DNA from: Clostridia bacterium
Lineage (GTDB): Bacteria > Bacillota > Clostridia > Lachnospirales > Anaerotignaceae
Reading direction: 5' to 3'
Assembly (NCBI GenBank): GCA_022786605.1
Contig: JALFWW010000002.1
Span: 62,001-126,000, forward strand
DNA length: 64,000 nt
Shown: piece by piece, positions 7,637-17,265 of the stretch
Layout of the letters: every line of letters begins with the position of its first letter
Position numbering within the stretch: position 1 is the first letter of the stretch
Translations under genes and position numbers: made by a program
Notes under the pieces: model-generated
Database searches by the model: none
Seen by the model: the letters and a program-made list of their open reading frames with translations, nothing else
Told to the model about the DNA's origin: nothing

Positions 7637-10216
7637 ATGGGTTTATTGGAAAAAATATTCGGGAACTACAGTGAAAAAGAAATCAAGAAAATCACGCCCA
7701 TCGTGAAGAAAATCGAGTCACTGGCTCCCCAATATGAAAATCTCTCTGATGAAGAACTCAGAGGCAAAACACAGGAATTCAAAGATCGTCTGGCAAAAGG
7801 CGAAACATTGGACGATATTCTGCCGGAAGCATACGCTGTTGTAAGAGAAGCGGCTTCCCGCCCCCATGTACTGAACATGCGTCATTTCCCTGTACAGCTC
7901 ATGGGCGGTATCGTCATGCACCAGGGACGTATTGCCGAAATGCGTACTGGTGAAGGTAAAACACTGGTGGCAACCCTGCCTGCCTACCTGAACGCACTGG
8001 AAGGCAAGGGCGTACACGTTGTTACAGTCAATGACTATCTGGCACAGCGTGACAGCGAATGGATGGGGGAAGTATTCCGCTTCCTTGGTCTGACTGTTGG
8101 CTGTATCCTTAACAGCATGGACAACAACGAACGCCGTGAGGCTTATGCATGTGACATCACATACGGCACCAACAACGAATTCGGTTTCGACTACCTCCGT
8201 GACAACATGGTAGTCCGCAAAGAAAGCATGGTACAGCGTGAACTGCACTATGCCATCATCGACGAAGTGGACTCCGTCCTCATCGACGAAGCCAGAACAC
8301 CACTGATCATTTCCGGCAGCGGCTCCAAGTCCACTGACCTGTACCGCGTAGCTGATCTGTTTGTAAAACAGCTGAAAAAAGGCCGCATCTTGAATGAAGA
8401 AGAAGCTATGAACCCTCTGATGAAAGAAGAACTGCAGGAAGAAGGGGACTTCATTCTGGATGAAAAGGCAAAGAGCGTTGTGCTGACACAGGAAGGTATC
8501 GCAAAGGCAGAAAAATTCTTCAACGTGGATAACCTGTCTGACCCTGAAAACCTGGAACTGCAGCACCACATCAACAACGCCCTGAAAGCAAACTACAACA
8601 TGCATCTGGATAAAGACTATGTGGTACATGAAGGGGAAATCGTTATCGTTGACGAATTCACCGGCCGTATGATGCCCGGCAGACGTTACTCCGACGGTCT
8701 GCATCAGGCAATCGAAGCAAAAGAAAATGTACAGGTACGCCGGGAAAGCAAAACACTGGCTACCATCACATTCCAGAACTACTTCAACAAATACAACAAA
8801 AAATGCGGTATGACTGGTACAGCGAAAACAGAAGAAGACGAATTCCGTAACATCTACGGTATGGACGTTGTGGAAATCCCCACAAACAAACCTGTTGCCA
8901 GAAAAGACCTGCAGGACGTTGTTTACCGCACAGAAGCAGGCAAATTCCGTGCTGTTGTTCGTGACATCGCAGAAGCACACGCAAAAGGTCAGCCTGTACT
9001 GGTAGGTACCGTTACCATTGATAAATCCGAAGAACTGAGCAAACTGTTGAAACGGGAAGGCATCCAGCATCAGGTGCTGAACGCCAAATACCACGCGAAA
9101 GAAGCGGAAATCGTTGCGCTGGCTGGTCAGATGAACGCCGTTACCATCGCTACCAACATGGCTGGTCGTGGTACCGACATCAAGCTGGGTGAAGGCGTTG
9201 CGGAACTGGGTGGTCTGAAGATCATCGGTACAGAACGTCATGAATCCAGACGTATCGACAACCAGCTCCGTGGTCGTGCCGGCCGTCAGGGGGACCCCGG
9301 TGAATCCAGATTCTATATCTCTCTGGAAGATGACCTCATGCGTCTGTTCGGCTCCGAAAAGACCATGAAACTGGTTGACGCCATGGGTATGAGCGAAGAT
9401 GAACCCATCGAAGCAGGCATGCTCACAAAGGCCATCGAAAACGCTCAGAAGAAAGTAGAAGGCAACAACTTTGCTATTCGTAAACATCTGCTGGAATACG
9501 ATCAGGTCATGAACGAACAGCGTGAAGTCATTTATGGCGAAAGAAAACGTGTACTCTACGGCGAAAACCTTCGCGACAGCATCATGGGCATGATCTCCCA
9601 GACCATCGACCGCATCATTGATGCCCACATCAGTGACGAACAGATGCCTGAAGAATGGGATATGAACGCTCTCAGCGAATCTTTCTCCGCCATCATCCCT
9701 GTTGGCAAGATCAACATCAAGGAAGACGCTCTGGAAAAAATGACAAAAGACAAGCTGAAAGAAAACCTGAAAAAACTGGGTGTTCAGCTTTATGAAATGA
9801 AAGAAAAAGAAATCGGCGACGAAGAAAGAATGCGTGAACTGGAACGTGTTATCATGCTCCGTGTCATCGACCAGAAATGGATGGATCATATCGACGATAT
9901 GGATCAGATGCGTCAGGGCATCGGGCTCCACGCTTATGCCCAGAGAGACCCTCTGATCGAATATAAATTTGCCGCTTATGACATGTTCGAGGAAATGAGC
10001 AACCACATTCAGGAAGATACCCTGAAAATCCTCTACCGTGTCCGCATTGAAACCGAAGCGAAACGGGAAGAAGTGCAGAAACCTATGTTCACCAACAAGG
10101 ACGATTCCGCTGTGAAACAGCCTAAGAAACGTGCGGAAGAAAAAGTTGGCAGAAACGATCCCTGCCCTTGCGGCAGCGGCAAAAAATACAAACAGTGCTG
10201 CGGCAGAAACGCTTAA
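7637..10216 (+). CDS. secA: Preprotein translocase ATPase SecA
   Basis: Motor ATPase that drives unfolded preproteins through SecYEG. 859 residues. Visible features in order: Walker [18 protein letters not shown] near residue 100, Walker [16 protein letters not shown], helicase motif [13 protein letters not shown], the [11 protein letters not shown] motif, and a C-terminal zinc-binding [13 protein letters not shown] tail that contacts SecB or phospholipid. The ATG at 7637 is preferred over the GTG at 7628 because GAGGTGA sits 7 bases before it and the N-terminus MGLLEKIFG matches the family. A single copy in its usual place just upstream of prfB. Confidence 0.97.
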   Translation: MGLLEKIFGNYSEKEIKKITPIVKKIESLAPQYENLSDEELRGKTQEFKDRLAKGETLDDILPEAYAVVREAASRPHVLNMRHFPVQLMGGIVMHQGRIAEMRTGEGKTLVATLPAYLNALEGKGVHVVTVNDYLAQRDSEWMGEVFRFLGLTVGCILNSMDNNERREAYACDITYGTNNEFGFDYLRDNMVVRKESMVQRELHYAIIDEVDSVLIDEARTPLIISGSGSKSTDLYRVADLFVKQLKKGRILNEEEAMNPLMKEELQEEGDFILDEKAKSVVLTQEGIAKAEKFFNVDNLSDPENLELQHHINNALKANYNMHLDKDYVVHEGEIVIVDEFTGRMMPGRRYSDGLHQAIEAKENVQVRRESKTLATITFQNYFNKYNKKCGMTGTAKTEEDEFRNIYGMDVVEIPTNKPVARKDLQDVVYRTEAGKFRAVVRDIAEAHAKGQPVLVGTVTIDKSEELSKLLKREGIQHQVLNAKYHAKEAEIVALAGQMNAVTIATNMAGRGTDIKLGEGVAELGGLKIIGTERHESRRIDNQLRGRAGRQGDPGESRFYISLEDDLMRLFGSEKTMKLVDAMGMSEDEPIEAGMLTKAIENAQKKVEGNNFAIRKHLLEYDQVMNEQREVIYGERKRVLYGENLRDSIMGMISQTIDRIIDAHISDEQMPEEWDMNALSESFSAIIPVGKINIKEDALEKMTKDKLKENLKKLGVQLYEMKEKEIGDEERMRELERVIMLRVIDQKWMDHIDDMDQMRQGIGLHAYAQRDPLIEYKFAAYDMFEEMSNHIQEDTLKILYRVRIETEAKREEVQKPMFTNKDDSAVKQPKKRAEEKVGRNDPCPCGSGKKYKQCCGRNA

Positions 10217-10231
10217 AAAGCAGGTGAGATT

Positions 10232-11374
10232 ATGAGAAAACGGATACAGGCGGCTAAATTGCCTTTTTATACCCAAAGAATGACCGCTGAAAACTGGCAG
10301 GAGGAGGGATTTCCCTCCCTTGCCGAGGCGGAAAGCTGGAGCGGCAGAGGCTGCGGCATCGCTTCTTTGCGAATGGTGCTGGAAGGCTTTGGCTGCGCCT
10401 GCGGCAGGCAGTGGGAGATGATCTCCAAGGGGCTTGCGGCAGGGGCTTATCAAGAAGGCGTCGGCTGGATTCATGGAAAACTGGCTGAAATGGCTGTAGA
10501 CTTCGGCGTTTTTGGAGAGGCAAAAAGGGGAAAGACCCTTGATGACCTCCAAAAAGACCTGGAAAATGGCTTTGTCTGCATGGTTTCCGTGACACCTTAT
10601 TTCCGTTTTGGGCAGCAGAAGCCCGACGGAAGTTTTTACGGAAAAGGCGGACATCTGGTGCCTGTGTACGGCTGTGAAACAGAAGGGGGAAGGGCAGTTG
10701 CTTTTCTGCTTCACCATCCCTCCATGTATGCGGAATATAACGTGCCCCATTGGGCAGTTGCCCCAGAGGATTTTGCGCCTTCTTTTTCCGGCAATTATAT
10801 CCGTTTTCGGAAAGCCGGCACTTTGCGGCAGGCAGAGGTATCAGATGCCCTTGTTATGAGCCGTATTTACGCCGAAAGCTGGAAAGTGGCTTTTCGGGGG
10901 AATGTGCCCGATGGTTTTTTGGATGGATTGTCCGAAGAACATTGGGTGACCTTTTTTGAAAAAACATTGACAGAAGGCAGCCTGTCTGCCAAACTGATTT
11001 TTGATCAGGAAAGAGCCGTGGGGGCAGTGGCTTATGGCGCTGCTCGGACAGAACTGCCTGTGGGAGGAACCCTTGCGGGCAGCGGCGGTGATTACAGTGC
11101 CTTTGGCGAAGTGGCTTCTCTTTATCTTTTGCCGGAATACTACGACAAAGGATATGGCAGAGAGCTGCTGGAAAACGTCAGGGACGAACTTCTGGAGGAT
11201 TACGAGGGTGTGTACCTTTGGGTCCTGCGGGAGAATGAAAGGGCAAGAGCCTTTTATGAAAAACTGGGCTTTGTGCCTACAGAAGATGCCTGTCTATGCG
11301 ATATAGACGGCAGAACACTTATGGATATTCGTTACGTTTATCATAAAAAACAACCAAAAAAATCTTATTTTTAA
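10232..11374 (+). CDS. C39-like cysteine peptidase fused to a GNAT acetyltransferase
   Basis: 380 residues with two joined domains. Residues about 38-190 resemble papain-like C39_2 domains: a putative catalytic cysteine in GRGCGIASLRMVLEGFG (C41) and histidine in KGGHLVPVYG (H141), the latter typical of the C39 fold. Residues about 197-370 are a GNAT domain with the acetyl-CoA motif YLLPEYYDKGYGRELL and the ENERARAFYEKLGF stretch. There is no signal peptide, so it is predicted cytoplasmic. It lies between secA and prfB, 15 bases after secA. The pairing suggests processing and acetylation of a peptide, but no substrate gene is visible nearby. Confidence 0.82.
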   Translation: MRKRIQAAKLPFYTQRMTAENWQEEGFPSLAEAESWSGRGCGIASLRMVLEGFGCACGRQWEMISKGLAAGAYQEGVGWIHGKLAEMAVDFGVFGEAKRGKTLDDLQKDLENGFVCMVSVTPYFRFGQQKPDGSFYGKGGHLVPVYGCETEGGRAVAFLLHHPSMYAEYNVPHWAVAPEDFAPSFSGNYIRFRKAGTLRQAEVSDALVMSRIYAESWKVAFRGNVPDGFLDGLSEEHWVTFFEKTLTEGSLSAKLIFDQERAVGAVAYGAARTELPVGGTLAGSGGDYSAFGEVASLYLLPEYYDKGYGRELLENVRDELLEDYEGVYLWVLRENERARAFYEKLGFVPTEDACLCDIDGRTLMDIRYVYHKKQPKKSYF

Positions 11375-11390
11375 AGGAGTTGATTTTTGC

Positions 11391-12495
11391 ATGTTCGAAT
11401 TAGAACAGATCCGTCTGGGCCTTTCCGCTTATGACGAAAAATTACAGGAAATGGGGGCTTCACTTTGACGTCGCTGGCGCCAAAGAGAAAATAGCCGAAC
11501 TGGAAGAACTTTCTGCCGATCCTGATTTCTGGAACGATATGCAGAAAAGCCAGAAAACCTTGCAGCAGCTCAAAGGGCTGAAAAACAAGGTGGAAACTTA
11601 TGAAGGTCTTGTGACCAAATATGAGGATATCCTCACGCTCATTGAAATGGGCATTGAGGAAGAAGACGAAAGCATCTACGAGGAAGTCAAGGAAATGAAC
11701 GATTCCTTCCTGGAGGAATACGAACAGCTTCATGTAGCCACCATGCTGGACGGGGAATACGACCGCAACAACGCCATCGTTACCCTTCACGCTGGTACCG
11801 GCGGCACAGAAGCCTGCGACTGGACCAACATGCTGTTCCGTATGTACTCCAAATGGGCTGCAAAAGCAGGCTTTGAGGTGGAAATTCTGGATATGCTGGA
11901 TGGGGACGAAGCAGGTCTGAAATCCGTTACCATTCAGGTCAACGGCGAAAACGCTTACGGCTATCTGAAGTCCGAAAAAGGCATCCATCGTCTGGTGCGT
12001 GTATCTCCTTTCGACAGCTCCGGCAGACGTCATACGTCTTTCGCTTCCTGCGATGTTATGCCGGAAATCGAAAACGACAATGAGATCGAAGTCAAAGCCG
12101 ACGACATCCGTATCGACACCTATCGTGCCAGCGGCGCCGGCGGTCAGCATGTCAACAAAACATCTTCCGCGATCCGTATCACCCACTTCCCTACCGGGGT
12201 TGTGGTACAGTGTCAGGATGAACGAAGCCAGTTCGCCAACAAAGAACGTGCTTTCAAAATGCTGAAGAGTAAACTGCTGGCACTGAAAATCGAAGAACAG
12301 ATGCAGAAACTGGCGGAAATCCGTGGCGATGTAAAAGAAATCGGCTGGGGCAGCCAGATCCGTTCCTATGTATTCATGCCTTACACCATGGTAAAAGACC
12401 ATCGTACCGGCGAAGAAACCGGTAACGTAGGGGCAGTTATGGACGGTGCCATCGACAGCTTCATCAGCGCATATCTGGCTTGGATCCACAGCTAA
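11391..12495 (+). CDS. prfB: Peptide chain release factor 2 with programmed +1 frameshift
   Basis: Recognises UGA and UAA and releases the finished peptide. The frame opens at ATG 11391 (AAAGGAG upstream), runs 25 codons to CTT TGA C (TGA at 11466-11468) and continues in the +1 frame from 11467. This is the classical RF2 autoregulatory frameshift: at low RF2 the ribosome slips on CTT-T and reads GAC. A GGGGG run upstream of the slip site can act as the stimulatory Shine-Dalgarno-like element. The joined product is 367 residues, with the SPF tripeptide (RLVRVSPFDSSGRRHTS) that reads the stop codon and GAGGQHVNKTSSAIRITH containing the catalytic GGQ. A plain open frame would be miscalled as starting at 11431. 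Confidence 0.96.
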
Positions 12496-12534
12496 AAACA
12501 AGCTGGGAGGATTTCTCAAAGGAGTTTGGGAGAA

Positions 12535-13518
12535 TTGAAAGAGATCAAGATCACCAAAAATGAGGAAAACCAAAGACTGGATAAATACCTGCTGAAATAC
12601 TTCAACAAAGCGCCCAAAAGCTTTGTCTACAAAATGCTGCGGAAAAAACGCATCAAGCTGAACAAAGGCAAGGCGGAGGGCAGTGAGATGCTGCTGGAGG
12701 GGGATACCCTCCAGCTGTATCTGGCGGAAGAAACCATGGCAGGATTTATGGAGGAAAAGACCGTTCCTGTGGCAGAGCGTCACTTCGGCATTGTTTACGA
12801 GGATGATGACATTCTGGTGGTGAATAAGCCCGCCGGGCTTCTGACCCATCCAGAAAAAGTCGAGGATCGGGATACCCTCACAGACCAGATCTTGTATTAC
12901 CTCTATGAAAAAGGACAATACACGCCTTCTGCGGAAAGCGCGTTCACACCGGCAGTCTGCAACCGTCTGGACAGAAACACCAGCGGCATTGTGGTGGCAG
13001 GGAAAACCCTCCGTGCTGTGCAGGCAGTCAATGAAGCCATTCGCAGCCGGCGTATGGATAAATATTATGTTACATTGGTAAAAGGCGTAGTGGAAGAAGC
13101 GGGAGAAATCGACCTGTATCTTTCCAAGGATGAGGATCGCAATCAGGTGCGGACAAGCCATCAGGAAAAAGCGGGATACCGCCGCGCCCTGACAAAGTAC
13201 CGCCCCATTGCCCACACAAAGGACTATACTTTGCTGGAATTGCAGCTCATCACCGGAAAGACCCATCAAATTCGTGCCCACATGCAGGCTATGGGTCATC
13301 CCGTTTTGGGTGACAGGAAATATGGTGATGCCGAAGTGAACCGCCGTGTGCGGGCGGAGTTTGCCATTTCCAATCAATGTCTGCATGCCCGGAAAATCGT
13401 CTGGAAGGAAAAAGAAGGTTTCCTGTCCTATTTGTATGGAAAACAGATGACAGCGCCTTTGCCCAAAAACATGCAGGCTGTATGTGACAGTCTGTTTGGC
13501 GAAGAAGGACACTTCTGA
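12535..13518 (+). CDS. RluA-family pseudouridine synthase
   Basis: 327 residues. An N-terminal S4 RNA-binding domain (QRLDKYLLKYFNKAPKSFVY, about 11-60) precedes the catalytic domain with the RLDRNTSGIVV motif holding the essential aspartate, and the LITGKTHQIRAHMQAMGHP motif. This architecture is that of RluC/RluD-type 23S rRNA pseudouridine synthases. TTG start at 12535 is chosen because AAAGGAG ends about 10 bases upstream; the TTG at 12526 would leave almost no spacing. It is 40 bases after prfB. The exact target uridine cannot be read from sequence. Confidence 0.9.
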   Translation: MKEIKITKNEENQRLDKYLLKYFNKAPKSFVYKMLRKKRIKLNKGKAEGSEMLLEGDTLQLYLAEETMAGFMEEKTVPVAERHFGIVYEDDDILVVNKPAGLLTHPEKVEDRDTLTDQILYYLYEKGQYTPSAESAFTPAVCNRLDRNTSGIVVAGKTLRAVQAVNEAIRSRRMDKYYVTLVKGVVEEAGEIDLYLSKDEDRNQVRTSHQEKAGYRRALTKYRPIAHTKDYTLLELQLITGKTHQIRAHMQAMGHPVLGDRKYGDAEVNRRVRAEFAISNQCLHARKIVWKEKEGFLSYLYGKQMTAPLPKNMQAVCDSLFGEEGHF

Positions 13519-13539
13519 TGAGGAAAGAGGAGTGATTTC

Positions 13540-14274
13540 ATGAAAGCAATTATATTGGCGGCAGGCTATGCCACCAGATTATATCCTTTGACCATCAATA
13601 CGCCAAAGGCATTGCTTCCAATCAACAAAAAACCAATCATTGATTATATTGTAGACGAACTGAACACCATTTCTGAGATCGACGAAATCTATGTGGTGAC
13701 AAACAGCCGTTTCGCCCAGCATTTCACAGACTGGGCAAAGACAGCGCCGGGGAGAACTCCCATTTCTGTGCTGGATGACGGCACCACCAGTGACGAAAAC
13801 AAAAAAGGCGCTGTAGGTGACATTGGCTTTGTCATTGCGGAGAAAAAAATCGACGATGAACTGTTGGTCATTGCCGGAGATAACTTCTTCACCTACTCTC
13901 TGCGGGATTATGTGAATTATTATCGGAAAAAAGACCATGACTGCGTTTGTGTCAAGAAATGGCCCAACAAAAAGGAATTGTCCCAGTTCGGCGTGGCGCT
14001 GCTGGATGAAAACGGCAAGGTGCTGGATATTGAGGAAAAACCCAAAGAGCCCAAGTCTGACACAGCGGTATTTGCCACCTACCTTTACAAACGGGATACA
14101 GTGCCCATGTTTCGGGAATATCTGGATGGGGGCAACAATCCCGACGCACCGGGGAACTTCCCCGCATGGCTGTACAAACGCAAAGACGTGTACGCCTATA
14201 CATTCTCTGGAGAATGTTATGACATCGGCACACCGGAAAGCTACCGGGAAGTTTGCCGCATGTATGAAAAATAA
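13540..14274 (+). CDS. Sugar nucleotidyltransferase (NTP transferase family)
   Basis: 244 residues with the nucleotide-binding start MKAIILAAGYATRLYPLTI, PKALLPINKKPIIDYI, and the VIAGDNFF metal motif of glucose-1-phosphate thymidylyl/uridylyl transferases. It joins a sugar 1-phosphate to a nucleoside triphosphate. At 244 residues it is close to the short RmlA-like and CTP:phosphocholine types; no left-handed beta-helix follows. AAAGAGG precedes the ATG. It is followed by a strong terminator. The sugar is unknown; a cell-wall or capsule precursor is likely. Confidence 0.85.
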   Translation: MKAIILAAGYATRLYPLTINTPKALLPINKKPIIDYIVDELNTISEIDEIYVVTNSRFAQHFTDWAKTAPGRTPISVLDDGTTSDENKKGAVGDIGFVIAEKKIDDELLVIAGDNFFTYSLRDYVNYYRKKDHDCVCVKKWPNKKELSQFGVALLDENGKVLDIEEKPKEPKSDTAVFATYLYKRDTVPMFREYLDGGNNPDAPGNFPAWLYKRKDVYAYTFSGECYDIGTPESYREVCRMYEK

Positions 14275-14323
14275 GAAACAACGGCTTCTGCCGCCTTTTC
14301 TGGCGGAGGTGAGGCAGAAAAAG

Positions 14324-14348
14324 CCGACACAACGTGTCGGATTTTTTT
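14324..14348 (+). terminator. Terminator after the nucleotidyltransferase
   Basis: CCGACAC AAC GTGTCGG (14324-14340) followed by ATTTTTTTC. A further CCGCC/GGCGG stem lies just before it. prmA starts 34 bases downstream with its own ribosome binding site. Confidence 0.85.
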
Positions 14349-14381
14349 CGTAGTGGAACGGACAGAAGGAGGCAGAAGAAC

Positions 14382-15359
14382 ATGGAATGGATCGAAGTAT
14401 TTGTAGCCACATCCCAGATGGGGCTGGAGCCGGTGGAAGGCGTGCTGTATCAGTGCGGCCTCAACGGGCTGATGATTCACGACGAAGCGGATTTTGCGGA
14501 ATTTCTGGAAAATCCCAATAGAGAATGGGACTATGTTGCCGATGAACTGGTGGAAGAAAAGCAGGAACAGACCACAGGCATCACCTTTTTCCTGCGTGAT
14601 AACCTCTACGGCAGAGAACAGCTGTCCCAGATCAAAAGCGCACTCCAGAGCGTGAAAGAAACCGAAAAAGAACTGGATCTGGGCTCTCTGGAAGTGACCA
14701 TGAAAAACGTAGCGGAAGAAGACTGGGCAAACAACTGGAAGAAATATTTCAAGCCCTTCCCTGTAGGGGATAAGATCATGATCAAGCCCTCCTGGGAAGA
14801 ACTGCCTGCCCAGACAGATAAAATCGTGCTGAAAATCGACCCCGGTCATATTTTCGGTACTGGTACCCATGAAACCACACAGCTTTGCATGGAACTCATC
14901 GAAAAATATGTGAAGAAAGATGATATGGTGCTGGATATTGGTTGCGGCAGCGGCATCCTGTCCATCGCTTCTTTGCTGCTGGACGCAAAGGAAGCCGACG
15001 CTGTGGATATTGACCCTAACGCCATCCAGATTGCTTATGAAAATAGCGACAGAAACGACATCGACCGGAACCGTTACCATGTAAAAGCCGGCAATATTCT
15101 GGAAGATGAAGCATTGCAGGCGTCTTACAGCGGCAAGAAATATGATCTGGTGGCTGCCAACATCGTGGCAGACGTCATCATCGCTTTGACAAAACAGGTG
15201 CCTGATTACATCAAAGACGGCGGCATTTTCCTGTGCAGCGGCATCATCACCGAACGGAAGGAAGATGTGCTGGAAGCATTGAAAGATGCAGGCTTTGCGG
15301 TGCTGGACATCAAAGAGAAAACAAGCTGGGTTGCCATTGCTACCCGTTATGAGGGATAA
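14382..15359 (+). CDS. prmA: Ribosomal protein L11 methyltransferase
   Basis: Methylates lysines and the N-terminus of ribosomal protein L11 using SAM. 325 residues: an N-terminal substrate-recognition domain (MEWIEVFVATSQMGLEPVEG) followed by a Rossmann methyltransferase with DPGHIFGTGTHETTQLC, the SAM loop VLDIGCGSGILSIA and the AANIVADVI motif. The ATG at 14382 has AGAAGGAGGCAG upstream; the longer frame from 14334 crosses the terminator and is rejected. First gene of a tight run with rsmE (3-base gap), a cysteine desulfurase and thiI. Confidence 0.95.
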   Translation: MEWIEVFVATSQMGLEPVEGVLYQCGLNGLMIHDEADFAEFLENPNREWDYVADELVEEKQEQTTGITFFLRDNLYGREQLSQIKSALQSVKETEKELDLGSLEVTMKNVAEEDWANNWKKYFKPFPVGDKIMIKPSWEELPAQTDKIVLKIDPGHIFGTGTHETTQLCMELIEKYVKKDDMVLDIGCGSGILSIASLLLDAKEADAVDIDPNAIQIAYENSDRNDIDRNRYHVKAGNILEDEALQASYSGKKYDLVAANIVADVIIALTKQVPDYIKDGGIFLCSGIITERKEDVLEALKDAGFAVLDIKEKTSWVAIATRYEG

Positions 15360-15362
15360 GCC

Positions 15363-16088
15363 ATGCCGAAATTTTTTGTGACACCACAGGATATTGTGGG
15401 GAAGAAAATCACCCTGACAGGGGAAAACGAAAAGCATATCAAAACGGTGCTCCGGGCAAGAGAAGGGGAAGAAATCACCGTGTGTGACGGGGAAGGGATG
15501 GACTATCAGTGCCGCATCCTGTCTCTGGAACGGGGTGTGGTGACGGAAGTCCTTTCTTCCGCCCCCTGCGATGTGGAGCCGGAAACGAAAATCACCCTTT
15601 ATCAGGGATTGCCCAAAGCGGATAAAATGGAATGGATCATCCAGAAATGTGTGGAACTGGGTATTGAGAAAATCGTGCCCGTTTCCACAGAACGAGCCAT
15701 TGTGAAGCTGGACAAAAAAGAAGGCAAGAAGCTGGAACGCTGGCAGAAAATCGCCGAAGCCGCCGCAAAACAGAGCGGACGTGGCATCATCCCCCAGATG
15801 GGAGAAAGCGTCCTTTCCTTCAAGGAGGCTGTGGCAGAAGCGGCAAAACTGGACGGCGCCCTGATTCCTTATGAAAAAGAGGAAGAAAGAGGCATCCGCC
15901 AGTTTGTGCAGGGCTTTTCCGGCAAGACCGTTGGGGTCTTTATTGGGCCCGAAGGCGGTTTTGCGCCGGAGGAAATCCAGCTGGCACAGGAAGCGGGCAT
16001 TCTGCCGGTGACACTGGGCAAACGAATCTTACGGACGGAAACGGCGGGCATGACCACCGTTGCCTTGTTGTTATATGAATTGGGCTAA
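15363..16088 (+). CDS. rsmE: 16S rRNA (uracil-1498-N3)-methyltransferase
   Basis: 241 residues, SPOUT-class methyltransferase that makes m3U1498 in the decoding region of 16S rRNA. An N-terminal PUA-like domain (MPKFFVTPQDI...GENEKHIKTVLRARE) is followed by KADKMEWIIQKCVELGIEKI and the knotted SAM site FIGPEGGFAPEE with LGKRILRTETAGMTTVA. It follows prmA by 3 bases, the same order as in many Firmicutes, and is translated from the same message. Confidence 0.95.
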   Translation: MPKFFVTPQDIVGKKITLTGENEKHIKTVLRAREGEEITVCDGEGMDYQCRILSLERGVVTEVLSSAPCDVEPETKITLYQGLPKADKMEWIIQKCVELGIEKIVPVSTERAIVKLDKKEGKKLERWQKIAEAAAKQSGRGIIPQMGESVLSFKEAVAEAAKLDGALIPYEKEEERGIRQFVQGFSGKTVGVFIGPEGGFAPEEIQLAQEAGILPVTLGKRILRTETAGMTTVALLLYELG

Positions 16089-16101
16089 GGAGGAAACAGA
16101 A

Positions 16102-17256
16102 ATGATTTATTTCGATAATGCCGCCACCACAAGAGCGCTGCCCGAAGTGGCGGAAAAAATGACCTATATGCTGTGTGAAAACTTTGGGAACCCCGCTTCC
16201 GTCAGCGTCATGGGTCTGGAAGTGGAAAAGGAAATCCGCAAAGCGTCGGAAATCCTTGCCAATGGCATCCGTGCCAAGGAAGAAGAAATCTTTTTCACCA
16301 GCGGCGGCACAGAAGGGGATAACTGGGCCATTTACGGCACAGCGGAAGGCTATGCCAGAAACGGCAAACATCTCATCACCACAGCCATTGAACACCCCGC
16401 TGTAAAAAATCCTATGAAACATCTGGAAGAAAAAGGCTATGAAGTTACATGGCTGGGCGTAGACGAAAAGGGACATATTTCTCTGGAAGAACTGGCAAAT
16501 GCCATCCGTCCCGACACCATTCTGGTCAGCACCATTCTGGTGAACAACGAAACAGGTGTCATTCAGGACGCGGCAGCCATTGGGAAACTCATCAAAGAAA
16601 AGAATCCCAACACCCTGTACCATGTGGACGCCGTACAGGCTTTCGGCAAATATCCCATTGATGTACAGAAAATGAAAATCGACCTGCTGACCATGAGCGG
16701 TCATAAAATCCATGGTCCCAAAGGCGTAGGTATGCTCTATATGCGCAAAGGTCTGAAAGTACGTCCCTTCATTCTGGGAGGCGGTCAGCAGAAAGGTCAG
16801 CGTGCAGGTACAGAAAACGGCGCTGGCGTGGCTGGTCTGGGGGTAGCGGCAGACGTTGCCTTCCGTTCCATGAAAGAAAGCATCGAACATGTAAAAGAAG
16901 TCAAGAAAACCCTCATGGATGGCATTTTGGCAATGCCTGACACACAGGTCAACGGGGATGGACTGGAAGAAGCCAGCCCTTATGTACTGAATGTGACTTT
17001 CAAGGGCCTGCGCAGTGAAGTATTGCTGCACAGTCTGGAAAGCAAGGGTATTTTTGTATCCGCAGGTTCTGCCTGCGACAGCAGAAAGAAAATCGGCAGC
17101 CCTGTTTTGACAGCTATGGGTATGCCTTTTGAAGAAATCGAAGGGGCGGTACGTTTCAGCTTCTGCCGGTACAACACCGTGGAAGAAGCCCAGACCTGTC
17201 TGAAAGCGCTGGAAGAAACCGTACCTTTCCTGCGTAAAATCAACCGACAGAGATAA
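16102..17256 (+). CDS. Cysteine desulfurase (NifS/IscS type)
   Basis: 384 residues, PLP-dependent enzyme that takes sulfur from cysteine as an enzyme-bound persulfide. It begins MIYFDNAATTRALPEV, contains the PLP-lysine motif MSGHKIHGPKGVG and the sulfur-accepting cysteine in SAGSACDSRKK. The short loop around this cysteine is like the NifS-like enzymes paired with thiI rather than SufS. The start at 16102 has TAAGGAGGAA upstream. Location directly before thiI (9-base gap) says it supplies sulfur for 4-thiouridine in tRNA and possibly thiamine. Confidence 0.93.
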   Translation: MIYFDNAATTRALPEVAEKMTYMLCENFGNPASVSVMGLEVEKEIRKASEILANGIRAKEEEIFFTSGGTEGDNWAIYGTAEGYARNGKHLITTAIEHPAVKNPMKHLEEKGYEVTWLGVDEKGHISLEELANAIRPDTILVSTILVNNETGVIQDAAAIGKLIKEKNPNTLYHVDAVQAFGKYPIDVQKMKIDLLTMSGHKIHGPKGVGMLYMRKGLKVRPFILGGGQQKGQRAGTENGAGVAGLGVAADVAFRSMKESIEHVKEVKKTLMDGILAMPDTQVNGDGLEEASPYVLNVTFKGLRSEVLLHSLESKGIFVSAGSACDSRKKIGSPVLTAMGMPFEEIEGAVRFSFCRYNTVEEAQTCLKALEETVPFLRKINRQR

Positions 17257-17265
17257 GGAGGAAGT

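Noticed and set aside
7718-10750. Antisense open frame of 1010 codons opposite secA, and similar long antisense frames at 11371-13512, 15940-18330 and 43371-45332
   Set aside because: Each lies fully opposite a well-identified gene, has a Phe/His/Cys-rich translation of the type produced by reading codon-biased genes backwards, and lacks a ribosome binding site.
11431-12495. prfB as a simple ORF starting at 11431
   Set aside because: The start at 11391 with AAAGGAG, followed by the CTT TGA C frameshift, explains the full RF2 N-terminus better.
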